A stretch of 64,000 nucleotides of DNA. It comes from Kutzneria sp. CA-103260. Lineage in GTDB: Bacteria; Actinomycetota; Actinomycetes; Mycobacteriales; Pseudonocardiaceae. Numbering within the stretch: position 1 is the stretch's first letter; the number at the start of each line of letters is the position of its first letter. The stretch is taken from positions 5,084,001-5,148,000 of the forward strand of contig NZ_CP073318.1 in assembly GCF_018263855.1 (NCBI RefSeq), read 5' to 3'. Shown one piece after another: positions 9,212 through 17,474 of the stretch. The notes beneath the pieces were generated by a model that had not been told where the DNA came from, did no database searches, and was given only the letters and a program-made list of their open reading frames with translations. Both the position numbers and the translations under genes were made by a program.

Positions 9212-10210
9212 CTAGCTCCGCACTTGGGACATGGCCGCGGCCGGGTAGCGGTCGCCGCGGGCCGCGCCCGCCGGCACTGCCCGTTCGATCGCGGCGAGGT
9301 CGTCCGAGCTGAGGCTCAGGTCCAACGCGGGCAGCGCCTCGGTCAGTCGCTCGCGGGTGCGGGCCCCGACCAGCGGCACGATGTCGTTGCCCTGCGCGGC
9401 GACCCAGGCGATGGCCAGCTGGGCGACGGTGCAGCCCTTGGCCTCGGCGACCTGACGCAGGGCCGCCACCAGTTCGAGGTTGTGCTCGACGTTGCCGCTG
9501 GCGAATCGTGGGCTGGCGGCGCGGTTGTCGCCGGGTCCGGCGCTGTGGCCGGCGGTCCAGTGGCCGGAGATGAGGCCTCGGGCGAGCACACCGTACGCGG
9601 TCAGGCCGATGCCCAGCTCCCGCAGCGTCGGCAGCACGTCGGCCTCCACCGCCCGGAAGATCAGCGAGTACTCGATCTGGAGGTCGACAACCGGGTGCAC
9701 GGCGTGCGCCCGACGGATCGTCTCCGCGTCCACTTCGGACAGTCCGAGGTGCCGAACGTAGCCGGCGTCGATCATCTCCTTGACCGCGCCCACCGTCTCC
9801 TCGATCGGCACCGCCGGGTCGAGCCGGGCCGGGCGGTAGATGTCGACGTGGTCGACGCCCAGCCGGGTCAGCGAGTAGGCCAGGAAGTTCTTCACCGCCT
9901 CGGGCCGGTTGTCGGGCCCGCCGAAGAAGCTGCCTGGGCCCCGCAGCATGCCGAACTTGACGCTGAGCTGGTAGCTGTCCCGGTCCCGGCCGCGCAGCGC
10001 CTCGGCCAGCAGCATCTCGTTGTGGCCCATGCCGTAGAAGTCGCCCGTGTCGATCAACGTGACGCCCGCGTCCAGCGCGGCGTGCACCGTGGCGACGCTT
10101 TCCGCGCGGTCGGCTTCGCCGTAGGCGCCGGACATTCCCATCGCACCCAGGCCCAGCGCGGAGACGGTCGGTCCGGTGCTGCCGAGCTTGCGTGTCTGCA
10201 TCGTTGTCAT
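9212..10210 (-). CDS. Aldo/keto reductase
   Basis: A 332-residue NADPH-dependent aldo/keto reductase of the YajO/Tas-like type. The N-terminal LGSTGPTVSALGLGAMGMSG and the DTGDFYGMGHNE segment carry the catalytic Asp and Tyr, and a VPLVGARTRERL segment near the end is typical of the coenzyme-binding region. ATG 10210 is preceded by AAGGTGG. It is divergent from an HTH regulator starting 103 bases away, which probably controls it. The substrate is unknown. Cytosolic. Confidence 0.92.
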   Translation of the reverse strand: MTTMQTRKLGSTGPTVSALGLGAMGMSGAYGEADRAESVATVHAALDAGVTLIDTGDFYGMGHNEMLLAEALRGRDRDSYQLSVKFGMLRGPGSFFGGPDNRPEAVKNFLAYSLTRLGVDHVDIYRPARLDPAVPIEETVGAVKEMIDAGYVRHLGLSEVDAETIRRAHAVHPVVDLQIEYSLIFRAVEADVLPTLRELGIGLTAYGVLARGLISGHWTAGHSAGPGDNRAASPRFASGNVEHNLELVAALRQVAEAKGCTVAQLAIAWVAAQGNDIVPLVGARTRERLTEALPALDLSLSSDDLAAIERAVPAGAARGDRYPAAAMSQVRS

Positions 10211-10312
10211 GGGTCCACCTTGGCCCCGATGTCCGGGGTCGCGCGAGTGGAGCGTCCATCGTGGGAGAGCCGCTCCCTGGCTGACCGGTCGTGTTGGGAG
10301 GAGCATGGTCTT

Positions 10313-11167
10313 GTGCAACGTGACGAGCTCGCCGACTTCCTCCGACGTCGCCGCGCGGCGATCCGGCCGGCCGAGGTCGGCATCGCCGACGGTCCCCGCC
10401 GCCGCGCCGACGGCCTGCGGCGTGAGGAAGTCGCCATGCTCGCCGGCATGTCCGTGGACTACGTCATCCGCCTTGAGCAGGGCCGCAGCAGCCAGCCCTC
10501 CACCCAGCTGCTCGCCGCGCTGGCCCGGGCGTTGCGGCTGTCCGAGGACGAGCGTGATCACCTGTTCCATCTTGCCGGCCACCAGCCGCCGCCCGCCGAC
10601 GGCGTCGCCCAGCTGGCCCGCGCTGGTCTGACCCGCCTGCTCGACCTGCTCGGCGACACTCCCGCCCAGGTGCTTTCGGACCTCGGCGAAGTCCTCGCCC
10701 AGAACCGGGCTTCGGTGCTGTTGTCCGGCGATAACACCCGCTTCTCCGGCGACCGTCGCTATCTCGTCTGGCGCTGGTTCACCGATCCCGCTGCCCGCGC
10801 CCTTTGTCCTGTTGAGGAGCAGGAGCTCCGCTCCCGCCAGTTCGTCGCCGATCTCCGCGCCGTGGCCGGCCGCCGGCCCCAGGACCCCGCCGTCTCCGGG
10901 CTCGTCTCCCGCTTGCGGGACGCCAGCCCCGGGTTTCGCGACCTTTGGGCCGTCCACGACGTCGCCGTCCGCCGTTCCGACCGCAAGACTTTCCTGCATC
11001 CCCGGGTTGGCCGCCTGGTCATGGACTGCGAGACCCTGGTGACCCCTGACCAGCGCCAGAAGCTTCTCGTCCTCACCCCCGCCGATCCCGAGACCCGTGA
11101 GCGCCTCGATCTGCTGCGGGTGCTCGGCGTCGAGGAGTTCAATTCCGTGGACACGCCCCGGCCGTAG
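10313..11167 (+). CDS. XRE-type HTH regulator with MmyB-like ligand domain
   Basis: A 284-residue transcription factor. An N-terminal helix-turn-helix (about residues 10-80; RREEVAMLAGMSVDYVIRLEQGR) is followed by an MmyB-like PAS-type sensor domain (about 105-270; GEVLAQNR, RYLVWRWF). This architecture is common in actinomycetes and often controls a divergent oxidoreductase, here the aldo/keto reductase. GTG 10313 has GGGAGGAG (10296-10303) upstream at good spacing. The ligand is unknown. Confidence 0.9.
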   Translation: MQRDELADFLRRRRAAIRPAEVGIADGPRRRADGLRREEVAMLAGMSVDYVIRLEQGRSSQPSTQLLAALARALRLSEDERDHLFHLAGHQPPPADGVAQLARAGLTRLLDLLGDTPAQVLSDLGEVLAQNRASVLLSGDNTRFSGDRRYLVWRWFTDPAARALCPVEEQELRSRQFVADLRAVAGRRPQDPAVSGLVSRLRDASPGFRDLWAVHDVAVRRSDRKTFLHPRVGRLVMDCETLVTPDQRQKLLVLTPADPETRERLDLLRVLGVEEFNSVDTPRP

Positions 11168-11221
11168 CTTCTAGGCTGGTGGTCAGCTGAGATCAACTTC
11201 TGCCCGGTGATGGAGCCGGTG

Positions 11222-11329
11222 TGGGGTGCGTGTCCCTACCCCATGCCACTTGTGGACGGTTCCAGGCGGTGACCGCGGGTCGGTAAATCCGGACGCCGAC
11301 GACCCAGTGCGGTCCGCCCCGCCGGGCGG
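11222..11329 (+). promoter_or_regulatory. Structured leader upstream of the MFS gene
   Basis: Between the HTH regulator and the MFS gene three hairpins can be drawn: TGGGGT/ACCCCA (11222-11227 with 11238-11243), GGGTCG/CGACCC (11277-11282 with 11300-11305) and CCGCCC/GGGCGG (11314-11329). The last ends 15 bases before the ATG. I do not recognise a known riboswitch class. It may be a leader, or the first hairpin may be a terminator for the regulator. Confidence 0.35.
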
Positions 11330-11344
11330 CGAACGGGACACGTC

Positions 11345-12547
11345 ATGTCTTCGGCCACCTACCGCACTTTGTTGCGCATCCCCGGCGCTGCCGCTTTCTT
11401 CCTGACTTCTGTTGTTGGCCGTGTCGGCATCGCCATGACCAGCCTGGGCATCGTCTGGCTCGTGCACGCCCGTACGGGCTCCTACATCACCGCCGGCCTG
11501 GTGACCGGCGGGTTCGCCGTCGCCGAGGCCGTAGCCGGCCCTCAGTTGGCCCGTCTGACCGACCGCTTCGGCCAGTCCCGCGTGCTGCCCGTCTGTCTTC
11601 TGGCTCACGCCAGCGCCGTTGCCACCCTGCTGTTCCTGGTTGTTGTGGCTGCCCCCGCTTGGCTTCTGACCTCCGCCGGCGTCCTGGCCGGCGCCACCAT
11701 CCCCCAACTCGGCGCCCTGTCCGCCGCCCGCTGGGCTTCCCTGCTTCGCGCCGGGCAGTCTCTGCCCGCCGCTTTCGCCTTGGAGTCTTTGGCCAACGAG
11801 CTCGCCTATCTAGCCGGTCCCGCTCTGGTCAGCTTCCTTGGCACCAGTGGCTTTCCCGCCGCCGGCACCCTGCTCGCCGCGACCTTGGTCGTGCTCGGCG
11901 GCCTCTGCTTCGTCTCCCAACGCCGCACCGCTCCGCCTGTCTCCCACCCCTCTGTCCTTCCTCGCCCCGCCCGCCCCCTGCTGCGCCCCGGCTTCGCCGT
12001 CCTCGCCGCCGTCAACCTGTTCCTCGGCTGCTTCTTCGGCGCCATGCCCATTTCCCTCACCGCCTCGCACAGCCCCGCTTTGTTCCTCGTCTCCAGCTCC
12101 GCGAGCCTGCTGTCCGGCTGGCTCTACGGCCTCCGCCGCTGGCGCACCTCTCCCCCGCTTCAACTCACCGCCGCCGCAACCCTCCTGGCCCTCGGCTCCC
12201 TACCGTCCCTGTTCGCCCGCTCCCCCGTCGAGCTGGCTTTCGGCGTCGCCCTCACCGGCCTGGCCATCCCTTTGATCATCGTCCTCAGCTCCATCCTCAC
12301 CGAGGCCACCGTCCCCCGTGCCGTACTCACCCAGGCCTTCGTCTGGCTCAACTCCGCCAGCGCCGCCGGTTCCGCCACCTCCGCCGCCGCAACCGGCTGG
12401 GCCGTCGACGCCTTCGGCCCCCACGGCGGCTTCGCCGTAGCTACCCTGGCCGCCTTCGTGTTGGCACTGCTGACTTTGATCGGCCTTCGGCACCCGCGTT
12501 TCAGCCCGCTCTCCCCCACCGTTGATCCCGATCGGGGCCAGCGGTGA
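11345..12547 (+). CDS. MFS transporter
   Basis: A 400-residue major facilitator superfamily protein with about 12 hydrophobic segments spread along the chain and the short charged loop TDRFGQSR between helices 2 and 3 that is characteristic of MFS drug exporters. It is an inner-membrane protein, probably an efflux carrier; the substrate is unknown. Codon third positions carry more T than in most neighbours. The gene starts at ATG 11345 after a structured leader, and its 3' end overlaps the convergent HNH gene by 47 bases. Confidence 0.88.
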   Translation: MSSATYRTLLRIPGAAAFFLTSVVGRVGIAMTSLGIVWLVHARTGSYITAGLVTGGFAVAEAVAGPQLARLTDRFGQSRVLPVCLLAHASAVATLLFLVVVAAPAWLLTSAGVLAGATIPQLGALSAARWASLLRAGQSLPAAFALESLANELAYLAGPALVSFLGTSGFPAAGTLLAATLVVLGGLCFVSQRRTAPPVSHPSVLPRPARPLLRPGFAVLAAVNLFLGCFFGAMPISLTASHSPALFLVSSSASLLSGWLYGLRRWRTSPPLQLTAAATLLALGSLPSLFARSPVELAFGVALTGLAIPLIIVLSSILTEATVPRAVLTQAFVWLNSASAAGSATSAAATGWAVDAFGPHGGFAVATLAAFVLALLTLIGLRHPRFSPLSPTVDPDRGQR

Positions 12548-13655
12548 ATTCCGCTTTCCCGTCGCTGATCGTCACCTGCCAATGGCTGTGATGCACCAGC
12601 CGATGATGACTTCCGCACAGCAACACCAGATTGTCCACACTGGTCGGTCCCCCGTCCGCCCAGTGGATCACGTGATGCGCGTGACACTGCCTCGGTCTGC
12701 GCTGACACCCCGGGAACGCGCACCCCTTGTCTCGGATGATCAGCGCTTGGCGGATCTGGTTCGGGATCGTCCGGGCGGTCCGTCCGATGTCCAGCACTTC
12801 GGACTTGGCTCCTAGCACCACCCTCATCACCTTGCTGTCACAGCCAACCCTCCGCGCGGAGGCCGCGTCCATCGGCCCCATGCCCTCGACATCGGCTGTC
12901 CCGCGCTGCTCCTGAAAGTCCTTCAGCGACATGGTCAGCGCAAGATGAGGCCGCTCCCCACCTTCCGCCGGCAAATCCTCACTGTTGGCGGCGAGGTCGA
13001 TGATCTCCGCGAACGCATCGCCTTGGCGTTCGGCCGTGGTGCGGGTGTCGCCGGCGGAGGTCGGCTTCGCGAGCGGGCTCAGCAACGCCGTCAGCTTCGC
13101 CCCGGACTCCTGGTCGACCTTCCCTCGGAACACCACCGACCCGTCCTTACGGCTGGTCAGATGCAACTCCCGCGTCGGCTCCGCCAACTCCTGATCATCC
13201 GGCGCTTTCCCATCCTGGTCGAGAAGTTGGAGGATATGCCGGCCGATCACCCGCAATGTCGCCCCGTCAAACTCCTGGGCATTCTCCAGCAGCGCAGCCT
13301 CAACCTCGTCCCGCCGCTCTTCAGGCGCTTCGGCCAGTGTCTTGTCGATCACCACAAGATGCTGCTTACTCAGCAGCCCATCCCCCGCCGCCTCACGGAT
13401 CGCCTCACGCCCGAACAACTCCCCGTGCCGGAGCAGATCCCGAGCCTCCGCGCGGGTGATCCCCCACTGCGCCGCCAGGTCCGCCACCATCGTCGCCTGA
13501 TCATCCTTCGACCGGGCAGTCCGCTCCCACAACTCCTTCACCACCTCCACCTGCCGCACATAGTCAGCCCGACGACAGGCCTCCATCCGCGCACCAGCCG
13601 ACCACAACGACTCTCCATCGAGTCGCCACCAGCCGATGCCCGGATTCGCTTTCAT
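12501..13655 (-). CDS. DUF222 / HNH endonuclease family protein
   Basis: A 384-residue protein of the DUF222-HNH (13E12-like) family, which is multicopy in many actinobacteria. The long helical DUF222 region covers about residues 20-290. A C-terminal HNH nuclease follows, with CAFPGCQRRPRQCHAHHVIHW and LLCGSHHRLVH giving the metal-binding Cys and His residues. Its role is unknown; DNA cleavage is implied by the fold. No inverted repeats or target duplications flank it. It overlaps the MFS gene tail by 47 bases. Confidence 0.88.
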   Translation of the reverse strand: MKANPGIGWWRLDGESLWSAGARMEACRRADYVRQVEVVKELWERTARSKDDQATMVADLAAQWGITRAEARDLLRHGELFGREAIREAAGDGLLSKQHLVVIDKTLAEAPEERRDEVEAALLENAQEFDGATLRVIGRHILQLLDQDGKAPDDQELAEPTRELHLTSRKDGSVVFRGKVDQESGAKLTALLSPLAKPTSAGDTRTTAERQGDAFAEIIDLAANSEDLPAEGGERPHLALTMSLKDFQEQRGTADVEGMGPMDAASARRVGCDSKVMRVVLGAKSEVLDIGRTARTIPNQIRQALIIRDKGCAFPGCQRRPRQCHAHHVIHWADGGPTSVDNLVLLCGSHHRLVHHSHWQVTISDGKAEFTAGPDRDQRWGRAG

Positions 13656-14015
13656 AGCCCCATTCTACCCTTCGCCAAAGATCGATTTCCCTTACATGTC
13701 AACGAATACCCATGTGGGTGACACACTGGAAAGCGCTCTCCGTAACGACCGCACAGACAACCAGATCCCTCACGACACAACCAAGAACGCACACCCCACC
13801 CAACGCACCCCGACAACGAAACGCAACACCCCACCCCACGTCCTAAGCCCTCCCTAGACACAACCACCCACCCTCCCGCCGGCAACCCACCCAACCCGCC
13901 ACCCACCTGACGCACGCGGCCTGGCCAACCGTCCACGCAGGCCCGCAACCCACCACCACACAAGCCAAACGAGATCGAGCGGCAGCTGAAAGACGGGGCA
14001 GGGGCAGCTACCCCC
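13656..14015. other. Gene-free A/C-rich interval
   Basis: These 360 bases hold no convincing gene. The part from about 13690 to 13960 is visibly rich in A and C on the plus strand and lower in GC than its surroundings, with runs such as CCACCCACC. The promoter of the HNH gene should lie at its left end. No hairpin terminator or clear repeat was found. Confidence 0.6.
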
Positions 14016-14714
14016 TCACCCCTCCGAACGCGCCGCCAACGCCTCCATCCCAGCGATAACCAGATCCACCGCCGCAAGAAAACGCTGCTCGCCGTCACCA
14101 GAACCGAGGTGCGAGCCGAGAGCAAGCAGCGCAGGGAAGCGCTCCGCGGGCAGGGAGGCCATGTATTCGGCGAGTTGACGGGAGCGTTCGGCTATCTCGG
14201 ATTGGGAGAACTCGCCGGTGAGCATGGCGTTGGCCTCGACGGCGTAGGCGGTGCCGTAGAGGCTGAGGACGTCGAAGGCGACGGCGATCTGGGGATCTGA
14301 CAGGCCGGAGACGCGGAGCAGGCCGAGGAAGGCTTCGGCTTGGTCGAAGGAGGCTTCGCCGGTGGGGACGATGGTGGTGAGGGCGACTTGGGCGATGCCG
14401 GGGTGGGAGATGAGGGCGCCGACGGTTTGGCGGCAGAGTTCGCGGAGTTGATCGGCCCACCGTGCCGGGTCGGGGGTCTCGTGGGGGACTTGGGAGAGGA
14501 CCCGTTCCAGCAGCAGCTCCTGGAGCTCTTCCTTGTTGCTGACGTGGGCGTAGAGCGAGGCGGCGCCGGTGCCGAGTTCGGTGGCGATGCGCCGCATGCT
14601 GAGGGCGGCCATGCCTTCCCGGTCGAGGATGTCGAGCGCGGTGTCGACGATCAGCTCGCGGCTGAGTTGCTGGCGCACGGGCTTTCGCCACGGGGGTTCC
14701 GGAAGCGGCACCAC
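14016..14714 (-). CDS. TetR-family repressor of the adjacent oxidation operon
   Basis: A 232-residue TetR regulator. The HTH covers about residues 15-65 (ELIVDTALDILDREGMAALSMRRIATELGTGAASLYAHV), followed by a TetR_C-type ligand domain. The start is GTG 14714, followed by a second GTG. It is transcribed away from the monooxygenase operon, and two CGAAC-N3-GTTCG palindromes lie in the shared intergenic region. It therefore very likely represses that operon, and perhaps itself, until a substrate binds; that is inference from placement. Confidence 0.9.
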   Translation of the reverse strand: MVPLPEPPWRKPVRQQLSRELIVDTALDILDREGMAALSMRRIATELGTGAASLYAHVSNKEELQELLLERVLSQVPHETPDPARWADQLRELCRQTVGALISHPGIAQVALTTIVPTGEASFDQAEAFLGLLRVSGLSDPQIAVAFDVLSLYGTAYAVEANAMLTGEFSQSEIAERSRQLAEYMASLPAERFPALLALGSHLGSGDGEQRFLAAVDLVIAGMEALAARSEG

Positions 14715-14724
14715 CCCACTCTAG

Positions 14725-14753
14725 TTGACACGAACGCCGTTCGCGACTACAAA
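14725..14753 (+). promoter_or_regulatory. Promoter of the FAD-monooxygenase operon
   Basis: TTGACA (14725-14730) and TACAAA (14748-14753) are separated by exactly 17 bases, a near-consensus housekeeping promoter. The spacer contains a complete CGAAC-N3-GTTCG operator, so a bound repressor would block polymerase directly. Confidence 0.7.
14731..14743. promoter_or_regulatory. TetR-type operator 1 (CGAACGCCGTTCG)
   Basis: A perfect inverted repeat CGAAC-GCC-GTTCG sits between the -35 and -10 elements of the operon promoter and is repeated 38 bases downstream. Placement between divergent tetR and the operon makes it the likely TetR site. Confidence 0.7.
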
Positions 14754-14768
14754 CGGTGTACGTCAGAA

Positions 14769-14781
14769 CGAACGGTGTTCG
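14769..14781. promoter_or_regulatory. TetR-type operator 2 (CGAACGGTGTTCG)
   Basis: A second copy of CGAAC-N3-GTTCG lies just after the expected transcription start and 25 bases before the ATG. Same arms as operator 1 with a different spacer (GGT). Confidence 0.65.
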
Positions 14782-14805
14782 AAGGTGCAAGAGGGGGACG
14801 AAACA

Positions 14806-16293
14806 ATGACGGTGTTGGTGGTCGGCGGCGGCCTGTCGGGGCTGTCCACGGCGATGTTCATGGCCCTGCACGGAGCCCCGCCGCTATTGATCGAACGGCA
14901 CCCGACGACGTCGGTGCACCCGAAGGCGAGGGGCCAGTTCCCGCACGTCATGGAGGCGCTGCGGGTGGCGGGGGTGGACGAACAGGTAACGGCGGCCTCG
15001 CCGCCGGACGGGGAGTTCCGGATCATCCGGGCGGTGAGCCTGAACGGCCCGGTGCTGCAGGAGATCATGACGGAGTCGCCGGACTTCAGCGCCCTGTCGC
15101 AGGCCCCCTGGGCGAACGTGAGCCAGGAGCGAATGGAGCCGATCCTCGTGGATCGGGCCCGCGAGCTGGGGGCGGATCTCCGGTTCAACACCGAACTGGT
15201 GTCGTTCGAGCAGCACGAGAACGGCATCACGGCGCGCCTGAGGAACCTCGCGACCGGAGAGGAAGAGGAAACGGAGGTCGACTACCTCGTCGCGGCGGAC
15301 GGGCACCGGAGCCCGATCCGGGAGAAGCTGGGCATCGAGCTGATCGGGCGGGGCGTGCTCGGCGAGGGGACGGGCACGCTGTTCGAGGCGGACCTCGGTC
15401 ACCGGCAAGTGCTCTGCTACCTGCTGAACTCGGACCTCCCGGGTGGGGCGGGTGTGCTGGTGAGCACGGACGTCCCGGGCCGCTACGCGGTCGGGGTGTC
15501 GAGCACGGACAGCCCGAAGGACTGGGTGCAGATCATCCGCACGGCGACGGGAATCCCGGATCTGGAGCCGAAGGTCCTGGACCTGCCGCACGGACGGTCG
15601 CAGACCACGCACGGCGTGGCGGAGCGCTTCAGCGAGGGCCGGATCCACCTGGTCGGGGACGCGGCCCGGCTGATGCCGCCGACGGGCGCCTTCGGCGGCA
15701 ACACGGCGATCATGGACGGCTTCCACCTGGCCTGGAAGCTGGCCATGGTCACCAGGGGCGAGGCCGGCCCGGGGCTGCTGGCCAGCCACGATCCGGAGCG
15801 CCGGCCCTACTCGAAGATCATCGCGGACCAGCAGCTGCTGCTGTTCAGCCAGCGCGGCCGCCCGGACCTGGCCGACGACCCCGCGCTGCCGAAGCCGGTG
15901 CAGCCGGTGAGCGCCTTGTTCTTCGGCTGCCGACAGCTCGGCGGGGCGATCATCGCCGATCCGGGCGACCCGGGCGACCTGTGGGAGGACCCGGCGCAGC
16001 CGACCGGCCGGCCGGGGGTGCGAGCCCCGTACGTCAAGCTGCGCAACGGATCCACCACGGATCTGCTGGGTCGCGGATTTGTCCTGCTCACCGGATACCA
16101 CGCCTACCGGGACATCATCGCGAAGATCGAGGTGCACGTGCTCGACGAGCCGGAGTTCTTCCGGGCGTACGGCATCTCGCCCGAAGGGGCGACGCTGGTC
16201 CGCCCGGACTTCGTGATCGCCTGGCGCAGCAGGGGTTTCGCCCCCGAGGAGCTGGAAAAGGCCTGGCGCGCGGTGCTTGACTGGCAGGCATGA
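14806..16293 (+). CDS. FAD-dependent monooxygenase
   Basis: A 495-residue flavoprotein hydroxylase of the PheA/TetX/UbiH group. It has the Rossmann motif VVGGGLSGL at residues 5-13, the DGHRSPIR motif at about 165 and the FAD-ribityl motif GDAARLMPPTGAFGGN at about 284. Such enzymes add one oxygen to aromatic or polyketide substrates using NAD(P)H. ATG 14806 follows a GAGGGGG ribosome binding site. It is the first gene of a four-gene operon in which each gene overlaps the next by 4 bases. The specific substrate is unknown. Confidence 0.9.
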   Translation: MTVLVVGGGLSGLSTAMFMALHGAPPLLIERHPTTSVHPKARGQFPHVMEALRVAGVDEQVTAASPPDGEFRIIRAVSLNGPVLQEIMTESPDFSALSQAPWANVSQERMEPILVDRARELGADLRFNTELVSFEQHENGITARLRNLATGEEEETEVDYLVAADGHRSPIREKLGIELIGRGVLGEGTGTLFEADLGHRQVLCYLLNSDLPGGAGVLVSTDVPGRYAVGVSSTDSPKDWVQIIRTATGIPDLEPKVLDLPHGRSQTTHGVAERFSEGRIHLVGDAARLMPPTGAFGGNTAIMDGFHLAWKLAMVTRGEAGPGLLASHDPERRPYSKIIADQQLLLFSQRGRPDLADDPALPKPVQPVSALFFGCRQLGGAIIADPGDPGDLWEDPAQPTGRPGVRAPYVKLRNGSTTDLLGRGFVLLTGYHAYRDIIAKIEVHVLDEPEFFRAYGISPEGATLVRPDFVIAWRSRGFAPEELEKAWRAVLDWQA

Positions 16294-17474
16294 CCCGACG
16301 TGTGCCCCGCTGGCGGGAACTCCGGCCCCTGTTGCAGCCCCGCAGCCCGGAGCTGGATCCCGTCAAGCGGGCGCACACGCTCCACGATCTGCGGGCGGCG
16401 GCCCGCAAGCGGGTGCCGAAAGCGGTGTTCGACTACGTGGAGGGTGGCGCGGACGACGAGATCAGCCTGCGGCGCAACCGTTCCGCGTTCGAACGGATCG
16501 AATTCAGCCCGCAGGTCCTGATAGGCGGCGACGCCGACCCGAGCACCACACTCCTCGGCGCACCGGCAAAGCTGCCGCTGATCCTCGCCCCGACCGGCTA
16601 CACCCGGATGATGCAGCACGTCGGCGAGCCGGCGGTGGCAAGCGCCGCAACAGAAGCCGGCATTCCCTACACACTGTCCACTATGGGCACAACCGCGCCG
16701 GAAGACCTCAAAGGCGACAACCTCTGGTTCCAGCTCTACGTCTGGCGGGACCGCGGTTTCACCAAGGATCTGATCGCCCGGGCGCAAAATGCCGGCTTCA
16801 AGGCGTTGGTGCTGACGGTGGACACCCCGGTCCCGGGCAACCGGGTCCGGGACGTCCGCAACGGCCTGACGCTGCCGCCCCGGCTGAGCCTCAAGACCCT
16901 GGTCGACGGCGCGACGAAACCCCGCTGGTGGTGGAACATGCTCACCACCGAGCCGCTCCGCTTCGCGGCGATCGACGGCGACGGCTCGATGGCTCCGGCG
17001 GAGGTCGGCGCGAAGATGTTCGACCGCGACGTCACGTGGGCGGATCTGGCCTGGCTGCGGGAGATCTGGTCGGGCCCGCTGGTGATCAAGGGCATCCAGA
17101 GCGTCAAGGACGCCCGGACGGCGGCCGAGTCGGGCGCCGATGCCCTGGTGCTGTCCAACCACGGCGGCCGGCAGCTGGACCGCGGTCCGGCGCCGCTGGA
17201 GCTGGTGCCGGCGGTGGCGGACGCGGTCGGCGACCGGACGGAGGTCTATGTCGACGGCGGCATCCGCAGCGGGGCCGACATCGCGGCGGCGGTCGGCCTG
17301 GGCGCGAGGGCGGTCCTGATCGGGCGGCCTTACCTGTACGGGCTCATGGCCGGCGGGCAGGCCGGGGTGACCAAAGTGATCTCCATCCTGCACGAGGAGC
17401 TGGTCCGCACCCTGCGGCTGGTCGGAGCCAACACAATCAGGGACCTCGATCGGGCCATCGTGCGGCTACGGTGA
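16290..17474 (+). CDS. FMN-dependent alpha-hydroxy-acid oxidase/dehydrogenase
   Basis: A 394-residue member of the lactate/mandelate/glycolate oxidase family. The catalytic His is in SNHGGRQLD (about residue 291) and the FMN phosphate site in GGIRSGADIAAAVGLGARAVLIGRPYLYG. It oxidises an S-2-hydroxy acid to a 2-oxo acid; a mandelate- or lactate-like substrate is possible. It overlaps the monooxygenase by ATGA (16290-16293) and the next gene by GTGA, so it belongs to the same coupled operon. Confidence 0.9.
   Translation: MTRRVPRWRELRPLLQPRSPELDPVKRAHTLHDLRAAARKRVPKAVFDYVEGGADDEISLRRNRSAFERIEFSPQVLIGGDADPSTTLLGAPAKLPLILAPTGYTRMMQHVGEPAVASAATEAGIPYTLSTMGTTAPEDLKGDNLWFQLYVWRDRGFTKDLIARAQNAGFKALVLTVDTPVPGNRVRDVRNGLTLPPRLSLKTLVDGATKPRWWWNMLTTEPLRFAAIDGDGSMAPAEVGAKMFDRDVTWADLAWLREIWSGPLVIKGIQSVKDARTAAESGADALVLSNHGGRQLDRGPAPLELVPAVADAVGDRTEVYVDGGIRSGADIAAAVGLGARAVLIGRPYLYGLMAGGQAGVTKVISILHEELVRTLRLVGANTIRDLDRAIVRLR

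Noticed and set aside
12501..13655. HNH gene as part of a mobile intron or insertion sequence
   Set aside because: No reverse transcriptase, terminal inverted repeats or target duplications are visible around it.
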